Positions 23,849 to 40,722 of a stretch of 64,000 nucleotides of DNA are shown in pieces. Within the stretch, counting starts at the first letter, position 1. The number at the start of each line of letters is the position of its first letter. The notes under the pieces were generated by a model. It was not told where the DNA came from and searched no databases. It saw nothing but the letters and a program-made list of their open reading frames with translations. Source of the DNA: Collybiopsis luxurians FD-317 M1 (Eukaryota > Basidiomycota > Agaricomycetes > Agaricales > Omphalotaceae); the NCBI GenBank assembly GCA_000827265.1, contig KN834775.1, positions 175,230-239,229 of the forward strand. The letters are read 5' to 3'. Both the position numbers and the translations under genes were made by a program.

Positions 23849-24806
23849 GATGCTCTCATTCATACTGCTTCCCCGATTTTTGGGGAGGGAGTTTCACAGA
23901 AGGATATTTTTGAGGTTGGTTTTCGGAACGCTTGGGGGAGTTTGATGACATGCTTACAATGGTACAGGGTGCATATGAAGGCACAGTGGCTCTTGTGAAT
24001 CAAGCAATTGCGGCGGGAGTATAGAAGATTATAGCCAGTGGAACTTTTATCAACTTGTTCGATGGTAAGCAGTGATAGCTGACAGTCTCAGGGGATCATG
24101 GGGACTGACTTTCATTGAACAGCCGACTTCAAAGCTGCCGAAGCACGCGCCTCCTCACGGAGAAAGATTTTGGTTCGGTGACACTCGAAAGCATTGATCT
24201 GACCAAAAATGGGATGCAAGTCTATCAGGAAGCTAAGACGTTTGCTGATAAGAAGATCTGGGGGATCGCCCATGAACATCCTGAAGTAGACTTTACAGTC
24301 TGTGAGTATGACTTCGAATTATCCTTATATAGCGCTGACTAAATCGATGCACAGTACTGCTTCCAGCCCTCTTTGGTCCCCAATTGACTCCACTCACCTC
24401 TTCGTCAAGCAGTCTCGGGACAAACGACTTTGTCCGCATGCTCCTCGCACCTGAATACCCTCCCATACCCATTGGACACATGGTTGATGTTCGGGACGCA
24501 GCGCGCACCCACAAATTGACATTAAACACCACTTCCATTCCCAGGCGCGATAAGCGATTCATCATTCTCAATGGCACATTTTTGTGGAAAGATGTCGCCA
24601 CTTTGATTCGTAGCAAGAGGCCGGAGCTAGCTGGGAGGCTGCCTGGAGAGGCGTCGGTGCCTGGACCGCAAACTAGTGCTCCGTTGGATACGAGTTTTGC
24701 GAAGGAGGTTTTGGGGATAGAGGGGTATATTTCTCAGGAGGAAACGTTTTTGGCGGCGGTGGATGTTGTTATTGAGTGGGAGACGAAGTTTGGGAATGGG
24801 CGTTAG
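23849..24806 (+). pseudogene. Truncated SDR (extended NAD(P)-dependent reductase) pseudogene
   Basis: Pieces read DALIHTASPIFGEGVSQKDI, GAYEGTVALVNQAIAAGV, KIIASGTFINLFD, YQEAKTFADKKIW (keeping the YxxxK catalytic pair) and PALFGPQLTPLTSSSS, ending ...VVIEWETKFGNGR at 24806, with introns between. This is the extended SDR/dihydroflavonol-reductase-like family. Two defects are visible. The N-terminal Rossmann part with the GxxGxxG motif is absent upstream. An in-frame TAG at 24022-24024 replaces the codon expected in GVxKIIASGT. It is therefore a decayed or captured gene fragment, beside the second long repeat. Confidence 0.75.
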
Positions 24807-24991
24807 GATGAGTGAAACGAGCGTATTCCATAGTTTTTTTTTGGATGTATTTGTAGCCATAGATAGTAGTAGCGAATTATACTTTGAATATACCTTTCAC
24901 ACCTTGCGGATATTCATAAAGTATGATAATCCGGGAGCCAAATGAGAGCGCAGATACGCGTTCAAGGCGTACATACTGACTTGAACGCCAC

Positions 24992-25712
24992 AATAGTATC
25001 AACTGCATGCGAGGGCCACAAGGTCCCTCGAACGCGCTTCTTCTCGCCCAATTCGCAAGTTCGGTCAAAGCAAGGTTTATCAACACCGAATATAGAAAAA
25101 AAATTTTCATTGTGTTATTCTCTCACGGTCAATCGTTCCTCTCGTTGTCATTCTCAAGTTGAGCAGGGCAGAGTGCACGCTGCTCCTGCAACACATACGT
25201 AGCTTTTGCTTCCAAATGGACAAAAGAACTGGTAAACTACGATACGCGACTGGACAGCTAGACACGCAACGAGTCCGCAATGCCCTGCACCTTTCCGCGG
25301 TCCTGAACCCATTTTCATACAGTGCCTGGTAGCTTTAGAGATTTCATTTTTCTCGTAAAAATGTGGACTTGTTCAGGCGGAACTGTGAACTAGACATGCA
25401 TATGAGCCTGCAGATTTGATACCTTTACGATCAGGATGACGCCGCTGCGCGACTGAAGAGCTAGAGACGTAACGGGTCAGCAACGCCCTGCAGATTTAAC
25501 ATCTTTCTGCGATCCTTTATACATTGCTATACTGTTTCTATAACTCGAGAGATTTCATCTAATGTGAACCTGTTCGGGTACCTGCTGGCAGCTGTACTCT
25601 TTACCTCTTTTCGGCCACATCGACATCGAATGTTGTTACTGCGGAGCCCATCTCTTTAAATAAACACTTGAAGTGTTCGTTGTTGTTATCGTGATCCAGG
25701 TTGCCAGCTGTA
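24992..25712 (+). repeat. Long direct repeat, copy 2 (~721 bp)
   Basis: Same orientation as 21684-22405 and nearly identical. The start-to-start distance is about 3.3 kb. Immediate flanks of the two copies differ on the left side; on the right a weak match continues briefly. Confidence 0.9.
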
Positions 25713-25730
25713 AAATCAGATAGATTAGGG

Positions 25731-28757
<3,027 letters not shown>

Positions 28758-29619
28758 TTCCTTCATGATTCCAATCTTGTCGTCTTACGCCTTTACGAAC
28801 TTCAACTCTGGTTGTCCACTCCTTACCATCACTTTAATTTATTGTTGCAATTTAAATTTATTCTACTCGCTTTTACATTCATTGCATTGCAATATATTGT
28901 TACATACCAGTTAGTACATTGTCAACTATTGCCGATACCAGTACAGCGTATGATTTTATGAACATCATTTCTCGGTGGTGTCAACTTATCTGATCCCCAG
29001 AACCCAAAGAACTCAACTTCAAGCGGGTCTCCATCTAAGAGATTCACTGCCATTTCCATTAGTAACGGGCTCCATTTCCGCAAATTGCCGTAAAGAGTAG
29101 ATAGATAGATAGATAGATATTACGCGGCAGGGTCCCGCTATAACGCGAATCTCACCACAGGGATACTTGCAAAGTTTTTACACAGCTGCAGCGTATCATA
29201 TGAAACCGCCAAGAAGATCCGAGCCGTGCTCGAAACCTCTACTCAAAGGAGTTTGCTGCAATGTTCTCGCTCGCCGGTCCCGTTATCCCCTATTATCTTA
29301 AGTTCTGCTTGAAACCAAATCACATCCGGTAAACCCGAAACGCTGTATTCTCCGGCGCCACAGTCGCCTCGACTAGGCTTTTGACATTCCTCTGCCTAGA
29401 ATCTGGTCATTCCCGTCACCTCCTGAGTGAAGCTAGGGAAGATCGGGCTGGGCCGCTAATTACACCGGTATACTCCCGAGCAACAATTGTTTGAGCATGT
29501 CCCGCAGTGCATTGATGTAGTACAGCATCTTCTACTTGTAATACAAACAGATGGTATATAATCATAGAAACCTACTATACAGTGACGTCCACGATGATAA
29601 AGAGAATGAGTAACTACAA
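28758..29619. other. intergenic with a GATA microsatellite
   Basis: 3' region of MAPK 1 and of the convergent Cys-rich gene. A (GATA)n tract of about five units lies at 29097-29120. No gene is supported. Confidence 0.5.
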
Positions 29620-30510
29620 CTATTTCGGCGGAGGGAAAAACACTCGAGGGTACTGCACGATAGTTGGCTGAGGAACGTTGATCTTGGTCTGTAGACCTGG
29701 CGGCGGAGGAGAAAGGACCTTGCTGGCGTCTGGCGTCTGCTTTGGTTCGGGAAGTTGTGCTTGCTCTTCCCTACTACATTCCTGCTTCTGTTCGTCATAC
29801 TTGTAGACAGGTTTCCAACCTTCGGCCTCCAATCGCCTCCGCGCACAGCTGATACAATTAGTCGAGCAATGGGTGGGTGGTGCCGAAGACTCAATGTTAT
29901 CGAAATCGTCTTCATCATTGGTGTCACTCCCGTAGCTAAAAATCTCCGGGTGCTTTATCGTGAAGAGGGCGACGCTGAGGCGACACAGATAGCAATCCGG
30001 AGGACATTCGTATTCTTCCAGGAATTCTATGCAGGCCCCTTGTCAGCTTCTGAGATGAAGATCATGTCGACAATATACCTTCATCTGAATCATCGTTTCC
30101 GACGTGGGAGAGCTCTTGTACAGTTACCTGACGGAATGGAGATTGAGCAATTGATGGATGACGATCAAACCTGCTATTGAAGAGTTTTGGAGGAGTGGAC
30201 GTGAGTTTCGCCTCGTAACAAAGACTGGGGAATAAGGTCTTGAGCGACCGAAATTGTTCAACGTCCGTAGAGTTATCACACTCATCCTATATATGTGATA
30301 ACGCTCAGCTTAGGAAATGGAAAGAGAGGTGTCGACATCGGAGGTACATACACTAAACTCATCTCCTCTGTCGTGTTCATCGTCTGCACCGTAGTCCTCG
30401 TCTTCAAGCTCTCCGCTCCTGGCTCGTAAATGAGCTTTGGCTCTACGGTCGATGAAAGGATCGCACGCTCCTGTACGAGCTATGGATTGTCTGATTGGTT
30501 TTGCGATCAT
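29620..30510 (-). CDS. Cys-rich protein of unknown function
   Basis: Three exons (30510-30352, 30286-30079, 30026-29620), all in phase, give 257 aa. The N-terminus is basic (MIAKPIRQSIARTGACDPFI) then strongly acidic. The middle contains YECPPDCYLCRL and HCSTNCISCARRRLEAEGWK, two C-x3-C-x2-C clusters that could bind zinc. An acidic patch (NDEDDFDN) lies between them and the C-terminus is Pro/Gln-rich, ending YPRVFFPPPK. No family is recognised. Support comes from intact splice sites and from the paired Cys clusters, which appear only after splicing. Confidence 0.65.
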
Positions 30511-31591
30511 GATGACAGAGCACAGTCCAGACGGTGTTTCGCTGTCGAAGTGTACGGCTACCGGCTAACTGAAAACTGAGAGTGGCAATCTACAATATGC
30601 TTGCTTTTTCAACTCTCTGAACTACTTTCCCAGCATGTAATTTCTTATTGTCCTCAACGCGCTCTTTGTGACGTGATCCTACAACCAACATTTTTGTTTC
30701 AACAACGTGATCGCGAGCAGTGGCTGTCAAACTTCCCCCATTGTTCTCCATTCTTGGCCAATACTTATGCAGCTGTGGGCTACATCGCACGTGGAAATCC
30801 CCGTAAATATAAGTTCGGGAATCATCTATTCATGATTTATGATTGGGTTTTCCATGAGTGAAAACTTTACTTGACGAAATTCTTACCGACTACTGCTTGG
30901 ACCTTCTAGAGCTTTTTCGAGATGATCAGATGACGCTTTTGGAACGAAATGTCCGGAGGATTGGCTTAAACGAAAAACTTTTAGCTTTGTATACGATACA
31001 ACGTCTAGCTTTGAGTGCCGGCGGTAGCCTGGAAGAACTGGGAACGGAAATTATGCCGGCGGAGTGAATAATCGGACTATCGCCGACTGTTATCTTATCC
31101 GGCAGCTTGTACCTTGGCTCGGAAATTTAGGGGAATTGATCATCACGACACCCGGCGGCAGAGTACTTGATGTACAGATTATCCTTCCCACATCCTTCAT
31201 TTCCTCCATTCATGCTCAAACAGCTCAGAATTACTCTTCTCCCCACCATTCCGTTGTGACTGATATCGGGAAAGAGTCTTCCCAACAGGTCAAAACTAAG
31301 GCCGATTCAGACTCCTTTACTGTCCCATAACCTGCGCTCTGTTCCAGCACAGCTGGCCTCCGTCTCGGTCAAGTCCCAGAAGATCAACCAAGTTTTTTTT
31401 CTGTGCTACATCGTATTGGAAAGGCGTGTATATTGGACGGCTTTAGTTTTGGGCGGTACCGCAGCTGCAGAGTCCAACATCTCGCAATTCGAATTTCCGT
31501 CTCATTTTCGACTTTTTCACTCTAACGCCAGCACGCAATTGGGTTGGTGTGTCCTTTCTGAATTCAATATCGGGATACACAGTGTTTAGAC
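30511..31591. other. intergenic or degenerate coding segment
   Basis: Three short plus-strand open frames (30601-30861, 30858-31067, 31064-31330) follow each other in different frames with 4-bp overlaps. Their composition is protein-like (for example LLELFRDDQMTLLERNVRRI), but no GT..AG introns join them. This could be a frameshifted relic or chance. The rest is the promoter region of the Zn2Cys6 gene at 31592. Confidence 0.25.
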
Positions 31592-34500
31592 ATGTCGCGG
31601 AATTTCGACCACGCGTACCCGAGCTCGCATCGTGCAGCCTCGTATCATCCACATGTTCAAGTCAACATTCCGTCTACCTCTACGTCTTCATCTCCGTCAT
31701 CATATTCTCATCGGAATATGGGTTCTGGACCTGCAAATTCTCAACCTTTACCCCTGCAGCTTGTTCCTGCGCCTCCTCCGGATCGCCCAAAACGCAAGCG
31801 TCTTGCGAAGGCATGTGATGCATGCCACAAATCTAAGAGAAGATGCGATGGAACTGCGCCTTGTAGCAATTGCTACTTTGCCAGCAAACCATGTACCTAT
31901 ACAGATGCAAGTGGAAGAGCTGTACCAGCACCCAGGGTTGCCGCTGCAGGTCCAGCAAACGCTCCACAGCATGTAGAATTTGTCAACAGTGGTCCCCATA
32001 CTGGTGTTCAAGACGCGCATCCAAACACGCGGGTAGGATCTTCGCGCGCACCCCCACCGAGCTCGTACGGACACGCAGGTCCGCCTTATTATCTTCCTCC
32101 CCCATCTCTTCCTCCATTACAATCCCAATCTCCCTCCCAACATCAGCGTCCGTATCCACAATTTTCCAGCTCTACTTCCCATTCTGCTTCTAGGCGTGAG
32201 TGGGACGGTGGCGTCGCATCCTCATCAACGCTCACCAAAAATCAAGGTACTCAATCAAGAAAACGTCCTCGGAAGGACAGCCCAGAGAAGTCACGCGAGA
32301 GTCTCGACAGAGACAAAGAAAATGACCAAGAAAAAGATACTCATTCTCAGAGCTCTAATATCCGACCGGTCTTGGTCGGTGGATATGCTGCTCGGCCTTC
32401 CATCGAACTAGAGCCGGCCCTCACACGGGAGTTGACGAATCGTAAGTTTTTCTTTTCCTCCATCTCACTAGTTTCTTTTTTTCTTGTTCCTCTACGCATT
32501 TTTTCCCATCGATGCTATTTCATGGCCCCAAATCGCTGCAAGAGACACGTGCATTGGCAATGGGCTGAGGGTGATTGTGCGTTCGCCGTTGTTTCGTTTT
32601 TCAATTCAGATATGCCCTGTTCCATGGCTGGGGCAGATTTAATTGGTTCACTGTTTACAACTGCGGCGCGCTCTCAGCCTGCAGCCACGACGGCGCATTT
32701 ACTAAGGGTACTCATTTGAGCATGCTGCGACAGGTCATGCAGGATCTTCCTTGTGGATTTTTTCCTCTTCTTTTTTGGCCGTTGAATTCGCATCTCCAAA
32801 CTTGTCACTTCTTTTGTTCTGACAACTAACCTTGGTCTAGTGTTTTTCACCCACTCGCATCCCATGGTCATGATCATACACAAGCCATCATTCACAAACG
32901 CAGTGACCATGAACCAAGTCCCGATGTATTTGCTATATGTAAGTGTCGCTCCAAGAGCAGTTCCTATTTAGTCTATCCTTTCCGCTTGTATCGGCGCTGT
33001 CGATCATTCTATTCTTGCTTCAGAATCAATTTTATTCTTTCTTTCAAAGTTAAAGTTTTATGATGCAGAATGTTCCCGCTTTCCGCTGATCTCTATTCAT
33101 TCTGACTTACCAAATCTCCGCTTACAGGCTGTCTGCGCACTGGCATCTCGACATTCCAAGCAGCCTTCCTTAGCTGCATCTCCGCGGCGTCTTTCAGGGA
33201 GACATTTTGCAGACGAAGCGGTCCGTCTGATGTTCTCCGCTCGGAAGCGTTCCTCGGTCATGGGATGGCCTGGAGATAGTGCGCCAGGTACAGATGCGAG
33301 CGCCGGAAACGGCCATGGCGAGGATCCAGATCACGCAAAAAGGGCTCCTATCGATGAACTTTACAACGGAGACCTTGTACTTCCCGCTTCGTTATACACA
33401 GCTCAGGCATTATGTCTTCTTGCAATGTACGAAATCCTTGCGACGAAACCGAATTCGAAGTCAAGCCACCACAATACAATGCTTTTGAGTGGTTCCGACC
33501 TCGAGACAGACCTGGAGCCGATTGTGCTCTCTCCCCGCGGTGAACGATTTCGCGAACTTTCACTTCAGATGCTTCAAGAACTTGGTGTCCACAAACCTCA
33601 ATTTCCTCTCTTGACTCCTGTGCCAAGCCAAGCGTGGATTGAAGAGAGCATTGAGAAGGAATGCATTAGGTGGGTGTTCTAACACAGTGATCTCTCCGTG
33701 GTTATTGGCTCACTATTGTCTGCCAGGAGGATATTCTGGCTCATTTACATCATAGACTGCTTGCGCGGAATCTACTACCAAGGAGAGGGTCCGCTACTCG
33801 GGGGAAGTGGGAGGGGGTACCAGCCTAGGGGTCGTCCCCACGCTAAACCATTATCGCAAAGTGTTGCAGCTCCGGAGGATACGACCGCCAAGAGCTCATA
33901 TCTTTTATCTGATCCTCATAAGTCATCTGACGTTACGTCCGTCCAACCTCTGTCCCCTGCGCCAATCTCCGGAGGTTCCTCCTTCCACAATCCCTCTCCG
34001 TCCTTTTCCCCTCCCATCCGCGCCTTTTCGAACGGATTTTTAGGCTTCACTGAAGCTGAATTGAGGGTTCGACTCCCTGTTGATGAAACGAGTTTTGAAA
34101 TGGGAGTGGTTTATGAATGTATGCCTGGTGAGTGCCGGATCTGCTCCTTCAATTACTTCACTCGATTCTCAGTCAATTTCAGAATATCTTTATCTTCCTT
34201 CGCCACCTGCTCCCTCTTCGGAGTTACCCGTCCACAAAACTTCCGCATCGGGCTCGGAAATTGCGCAGACAATAAGAATTCTATCTGTCTATCACAAAAT
34301 TGAGCGAACCCTGGATGAACTGTACCAAGCACCTTCTCCTGTCTCCCATTCTGCAGATGAAAAAGCGTCTCTGTTTTCATCTACACCTACCCCTAGTTAT
34401 TACCAGGACCGTGCTGCATTACAATCCGCGCTTGAAGAAGACCGGAAGCTTTTTATGGTCTGGGACCAAGGCGTTCACCCTCATCTTCGCTGGGACGACT

Positions 34501-35682
34501 CTGAAAATGTCTTTGTACAGAAAAGTATGCTCGAGACTAACTCAAATACCGGTGCTTGGTGCTTTTGCTTGATAGCAATGTTGGAAGCGAGTTGCATCAT
34601 GGGATTGGGCGTAGGTAGTAGGGCTCTACAGTGGGGGAGCGTAGTCGACCCTCGTTCGAAGCAATCGAACGAAGACTTTCGAAATACGCTGAAAGAGCTG
34701 GACGACCCGGGACCTGACTGGTGGAAGGCTAGTCATAGGAAGAAGAATCCGGGTGAGACAGATTTAGATTGGGGTGTCAGAAGGCTTGACGCCGTGGTTG
34801 ATAAAGTGGGTGAACGTGCTGGAAGCAGTGTCATCAGTAAGTTTGGGTAATGCTCGTGGACCATTTTCCGTTCCTGATTCATGCATTCTAGTGGGCGCTT
34901 GGCTTTGGCCTCTTATCAAATACCTGAATCGCGACGATGAGAAAATTCAGAAAGGACTCGACATTTTCGAAGAGTTTTGTGGAGTTAGGATGGATATTTT
35001 GGATAAACTTACCAAAAGTAAATGGGGCTTTGGGTCAGAATCAATCCCCATTCCTGCAAGCGCTGTGGCGAAAAACCCTTCCATTCCTAAATCGACCCCG
35101 GAGGACCCTTCCAGGATAGTGGATACGGAAATGAGCGACGTTTCGGCAGAGTCTCAGCAGGACGAGCGTCCGATGCCAGATACCCTCGCTTCTAACTCGC
35201 CCGCATCCGTGGCGTCTACATCAGGGCCTGGAACGGAGAATCATTTACCGATGCTGCAGACACAGACTTCACTCCCTTCGCTCAAATCAAGTGGACTTTT
35301 GGATTGGTCTAGTCGCTCGTCGCATCCTTCGAATCCAGCATCCACCTCCGTGCATCATCATTCTCAATCTCACTCTCATGGGCTTCCGCACCTGAACATT
35401 GGAACAGGTGCTCATAGTAATTACATCACAGGAAGTGCATCCCCGGCATCCGGGATGCCATCTACTCCGACAGTTAACTCAATTATAACTCCGACACCTG
35501 TCTCGATGGCTACCCCGACAACTACCACGATGGCTATGGCCACGACTCTGCCCACTTCTATTCCTTCGAAAGCTATTGTTTCCGCTGAAATTGCCAGTTC
35601 TCCGCTCTCGGCGGGCTCGCCTTCAGGGAGCTCGTCTGCACAGCAAGGCAGGTCTGGCTTAAGCTGGATGATGAACGGGTGA
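31592..35682 (+). CDS. Zn2Cys6 transcription factor with fungal-specific TF domain
   Basis: Six exons (31592-32441, 32841-32938, 33128-33669, 33727-34127, 34183-34836, 34892-35682) give 1111 aa. The zinc cluster is at residues 75-101: CDACHKSKRRC, then CSNCYFASKPC, preceded by the basic RPKRKRLAK. A long Ser/Pro/Gln and charged linker follows. The fungal-specific TF domain begins LFFTHSHPMVMIIHKPSFTN and continues through YLLYAVCALASRHSKQ and RRIFWLIYIIDCLRGIY. The C-terminal 250 residues are Ser/Thr/Pro-rich with His-Ser repeats. The first intron (32442-32840, about 399 nt) is far longer than its neighbours. Reading through it would end in a stop at 32719. A DNA-binding transcriptional regulator; target pathway unknown. 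Confidence 0.9.
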
Positions 35683-36264
35683 AAAGTAAAAGTTCCTTTA
35701 ATGGCCTGCACGAACCCCGCAACGAAGGTTAGATTACCTTATGTTCTCGATAATACTTGGAGCTGTGAACATGTCTCTGAAATTCTTCTTCCAATTCTTT
35801 CTGATGATCGTAGTTCTATTTTACATTGACTATGCTAAGGTACAATTCAATGTTTCGGTTTTTGTAATTTCGACAGGACTGTCGCGTTTTTTTTTTATTA
35901 ACAACTTGCAGTTTTCATCACCGTGTATCGATAGGCAGACAAATATTATTAACTGATCGCACATAAGAGCCGCTATTCTTAGAAATAAAGTCGTCGGAGA
36001 ACGAGTAACGCCTGCTAACCTCGGTCTTACTCTCGGTCCTATACCTCGAACTCATAAGCGACCCACAAGTAACGGAAATGAAAAGATGCTCCTGCTCATT
36101 GTGGCCTGATTGTGAGCATATGGTGTACCTCACCATTCCATATGCTCGGGACGGGCTTGAAAGCTGTTCTCACTGTACTTTGGTTCAGTTCCCAGAATTC
36201 TTATAAATGAGGCTATGGATCTGCCTGTATTTGAATCCCTCAGCCTATTCTACCTATTTCTAGA
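35683..36264. other. intergenic, upstream of FPP synthase
   Basis: 3' flank of the Zn2Cys6 gene and promoter side of the FPP synthase gene. No further gene is seen. Confidence 0.4.
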
Positions 36265-37605
36265 ATGGTCCTTACAGACAAAAATACCCAACGAACCAAG
36301 TTCGAAGGCGCCTGGAAGGTCATCCGACATGAGCTTTTGGCTCATTTAAAGTCTTGTGGGATGCCTGAGGAAGCGATAAATTGGTACGCCCGGGTAGGCG
36401 GATCGTTTGTGCATCTTTCTGTAATTCTGGTCGTGACTGAGTCTTTGTCTTTCCTCAGAGCCTCGATTACAATGTCACTGGAGGAAAGCTCAATCGCGGC
36501 ATTTCCGTAGTAGATACTGTGGAAATTCTCAAAGGACGGCCATTGACGGACGAGGAGTATCTTCGAGCCGCCGTATTAGGATGGAGTGTTGAGCTAGTAT
36601 GTTACTGAGATCGTCAAGGGACATTGATCTGACTTCGGATCGAACCTAGCTTCAAGCATTCTTCTTAGTCACCGACGATGCAATGGACGCTTCCATCACA
36701 CGTCGGGGCCAGCCGTGCTGGTACCGCGTTCCAGAGGTAGGACTGATTGCCATCAACGATGCGGCCATGCTCGAAGGCGCAATCTATCATCTTCTTAAAG
36801 TGTACTTCAAAAAGGAAACGTACTATGTGGATTTACTTGAATTGTTCCACTCGGTCTCGTATCAGACCGAAATCGGACAGTTGATTGACATGATAACTGC
36901 GCCGCCGGACGAAGTCGACCTGGACAAGTTTTCGTTGAAGAGGTAAGCTCCATATGCGCATTCATGATTCAGGGTAGAAAATCAAGTTTCTCCTGCAGGC
37001 ATTCGTTGATCATCGTCTATAAAACGGCGTTCTATTCCTTCTACCTCCCTGTTGCTCTTGCGATGCATTTTTGCGGCATTCCCACTTCCTATGTCCTTTC
37101 CAATTCTTCTACTCCTGTAGCTCCCTATGAGGTCGCAAAAGAAATCCTCGTTCCTCTAGGAGAGTATTTCCAGGTTCAGGATGATTTCCTGGACTTCTCT
37201 GGCGTTCCTGCTCAAATAGGCAAAGTTGGCACAGATATTGTCGATAATAAATGCTCATGGTGCATAAACACTGCCCTATCCGTAGCTACGCCAGAGCAAA
37301 GGAAGATTCTGGATGAGAATTACGGCGTCAAGCCCACACCTGAGGAAGAGGAAATGGCCAAAAGAATGGCAGAAGGAAAGAATGGGGAGGAGCAGGGCTA
37401 CCTTGGGGAAGCCGAGAAGCGCGTCAAAGCCGTGTTTGAAGAAATAGGCCTCCACAAAATATACGAGGAATATGAAGAAAATTCATACAAAAAATTGACC
37501 AGGCTAATTGATGGAATAGATGAAGGCACCCCGGGACAAAAAGGTGTACTAAAGAAAGAAGTGTTTGTAGCTTTCTTAAACAAAGTGTACCGGAGACAGA
37601 AGTAG
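36265..37605 (+). CDS. ERG20: Farnesyl diphosphate synthase
   Basis: Four exons (36265-36393, 36459-36596, 36650-36942, 36999-37605) give 388 aa. It condenses IPP with DMAPP and GPP to make FPP for sterols, dolichol and prenylated proteins. Both Asp-rich motifs are present: DDAMD in [20 protein letters not shown] and DDFLD in [13 protein letters not shown]. Also seen are [13 protein letters not shown] and the C-terminal [10 protein letters not shown]. Between [14 protein letters not shown] and the last helices there is a charged insert (about 25 residues, [20 protein letters not shown]) that makes the protein longer than the usual ~350 aa. Confidence 0.94.
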
Positions 37606-38699
37606 CGATGGAACTTGTTTGTGGAGAGCGATAGATAGCTGAACTTGTTGACCTGATCATCGGTAGAAACTATCCTGAACGTTCAATGTATATGTATCCG
37701 ATGGAAAACTTGACCTAGAATTGAACACAACCTGAGGTTTCGAACTTTGAAGGACTCCGGATCCGACTGCTACGGGGATCACGATGGGTCACGTCACGAG
37801 ACTACGTGACAGCGTTGACCTTTAACCTTTACTCTCATGAAGAATCGATAGATGTTACGATTTTTTATCTTGGAACTCTCAAGCTCTGCACTTGTACTAC
37901 CCGTTCAGGCCTCAAAATATCAAAGAGGCAAAGAAATCAGACTGCAACCGGTTGCTGGCTATTGCGTATTCAATCAACTAATATGTGACACTCTCAAACG
38001 TCGACCTTAAACCAATGAATATCGAGCATAGCTTCTCAGACAGCCCGTCTCCAACCTATCCTATTCTACACTATCCTTTACTGCCGGAAGCTTAGGGATC
38101 CAGCACATAAGCTTTGCTTATTGGTTTACCTTCAGGTGAGCGAGGAGGCGGTATTCTCCTTTTTCCGCCTAACTGGTCAGTAGCAATATGTACGACGGTA
38201 GTATTCACATCGTCCCTCGACCCCCCTCGACTACTTGCCTGCAGAGCTGACGTTTGAACTTTGCCAGCTTTTTCCGAATTTGGAAATTATGCATATATCG
38301 CTTATCATTCGATTGCAAATGCATGTGGTTCCGGCGGCCGCTTGCAGTGGGTTTGGTTAATCTTGCCCAGTATAAGTATGGATGAGAGTACTCGAAAGCT
38401 GCCCTAGAGCTCTGATGTGCCTTTAAATACTGATAGTTTCTGCTAGATTTCTATTCCTAAGCCGAATGAATCAGTCAAAGCGCTGTTCAAGGAGATACGG
38501 ATACTGCTTTCGGGTACGGGAACTGGCATATCTTCGCACCGTTTATGCGTTTCAAATTTCCCCATCAGATTTAGATCTTACAGCATCGCCTTGGGTATAT
38601 AAAGGCCCAGTTGTCGACTCTTTTCCTCAGGCTTGCACTCACCACAATTTTTTTCACCAGGCTGGTCCAGGGTGTATATTTCTACATATTATATACAAC
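37606..38699. promoter_or_regulatory. intergenic region with TATA box of MAPK gene 2
   Basis: No gene is supported. A good TATA box, TATATAAA, lies at 38596-38603, about 97 bp before ATG 38700, a plausible core promoter for MAPK 2. Confidence 0.5.
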
Positions 38700-40223
<1,524 letters not shown>

Positions 40224-40722
40224 GTTCCTTTTATCCATCACATTCACATCACTTCGGGGATTACCAATTACGTTTGGATTTTAAGCAAGCGCAGTTTCTC
40301 TCCCAGCGTCGATGACCACTTTGCACGGCCCTTGCATTTGTACTGATGGCCTATGGAAGTAACCACGTATCTTGTAGCAGATATCCCAGTCGAACTTGGT
40401 AGACAAACATGATATCGATATGTAGGAAATATATCACGTTCACAATTTTTCATTGAAGAACGAACGATTCAAGGAATGCTTACCAGGGTGAATAACTTGG
40501 AAGTAGCTACCGCATCCAACGTAAAAGTCGTATTCCGGAGTATGAGTGACTCGGGGCCTTCTAACTTTGAGCCTTTTCGCGTTATGAAAGGGGGTCTGTT
40601 GCAAAATGTTGTAAAGTAATTGTATAATCGTTTCTCGTCCACACAAGAATTTTATCTCTTAATCTCTTAAATTAAGTATTAAATGCGTCAAGATTTCGTC
40701 AGTCCGTTGCCTAAGTCTGCAT
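40224..40722. other. intergenic, convergent 3' ends
   Basis: 3' flanks of MAPK 2 and AKR1. Short overlapping open frames only. Confidence 0.4.

Noticed and set aside
21684..25712. LTR retrotransposon
   Set aside because: No reverse transcriptase, integrase or gag frame, and repeat ends lack TG/CA; described only as direct repeats.
31592..32719. 375-codon frame as the complete product
   Set aside because: Its last 90 codons are intron; the TF domain continues in phase at 32841.
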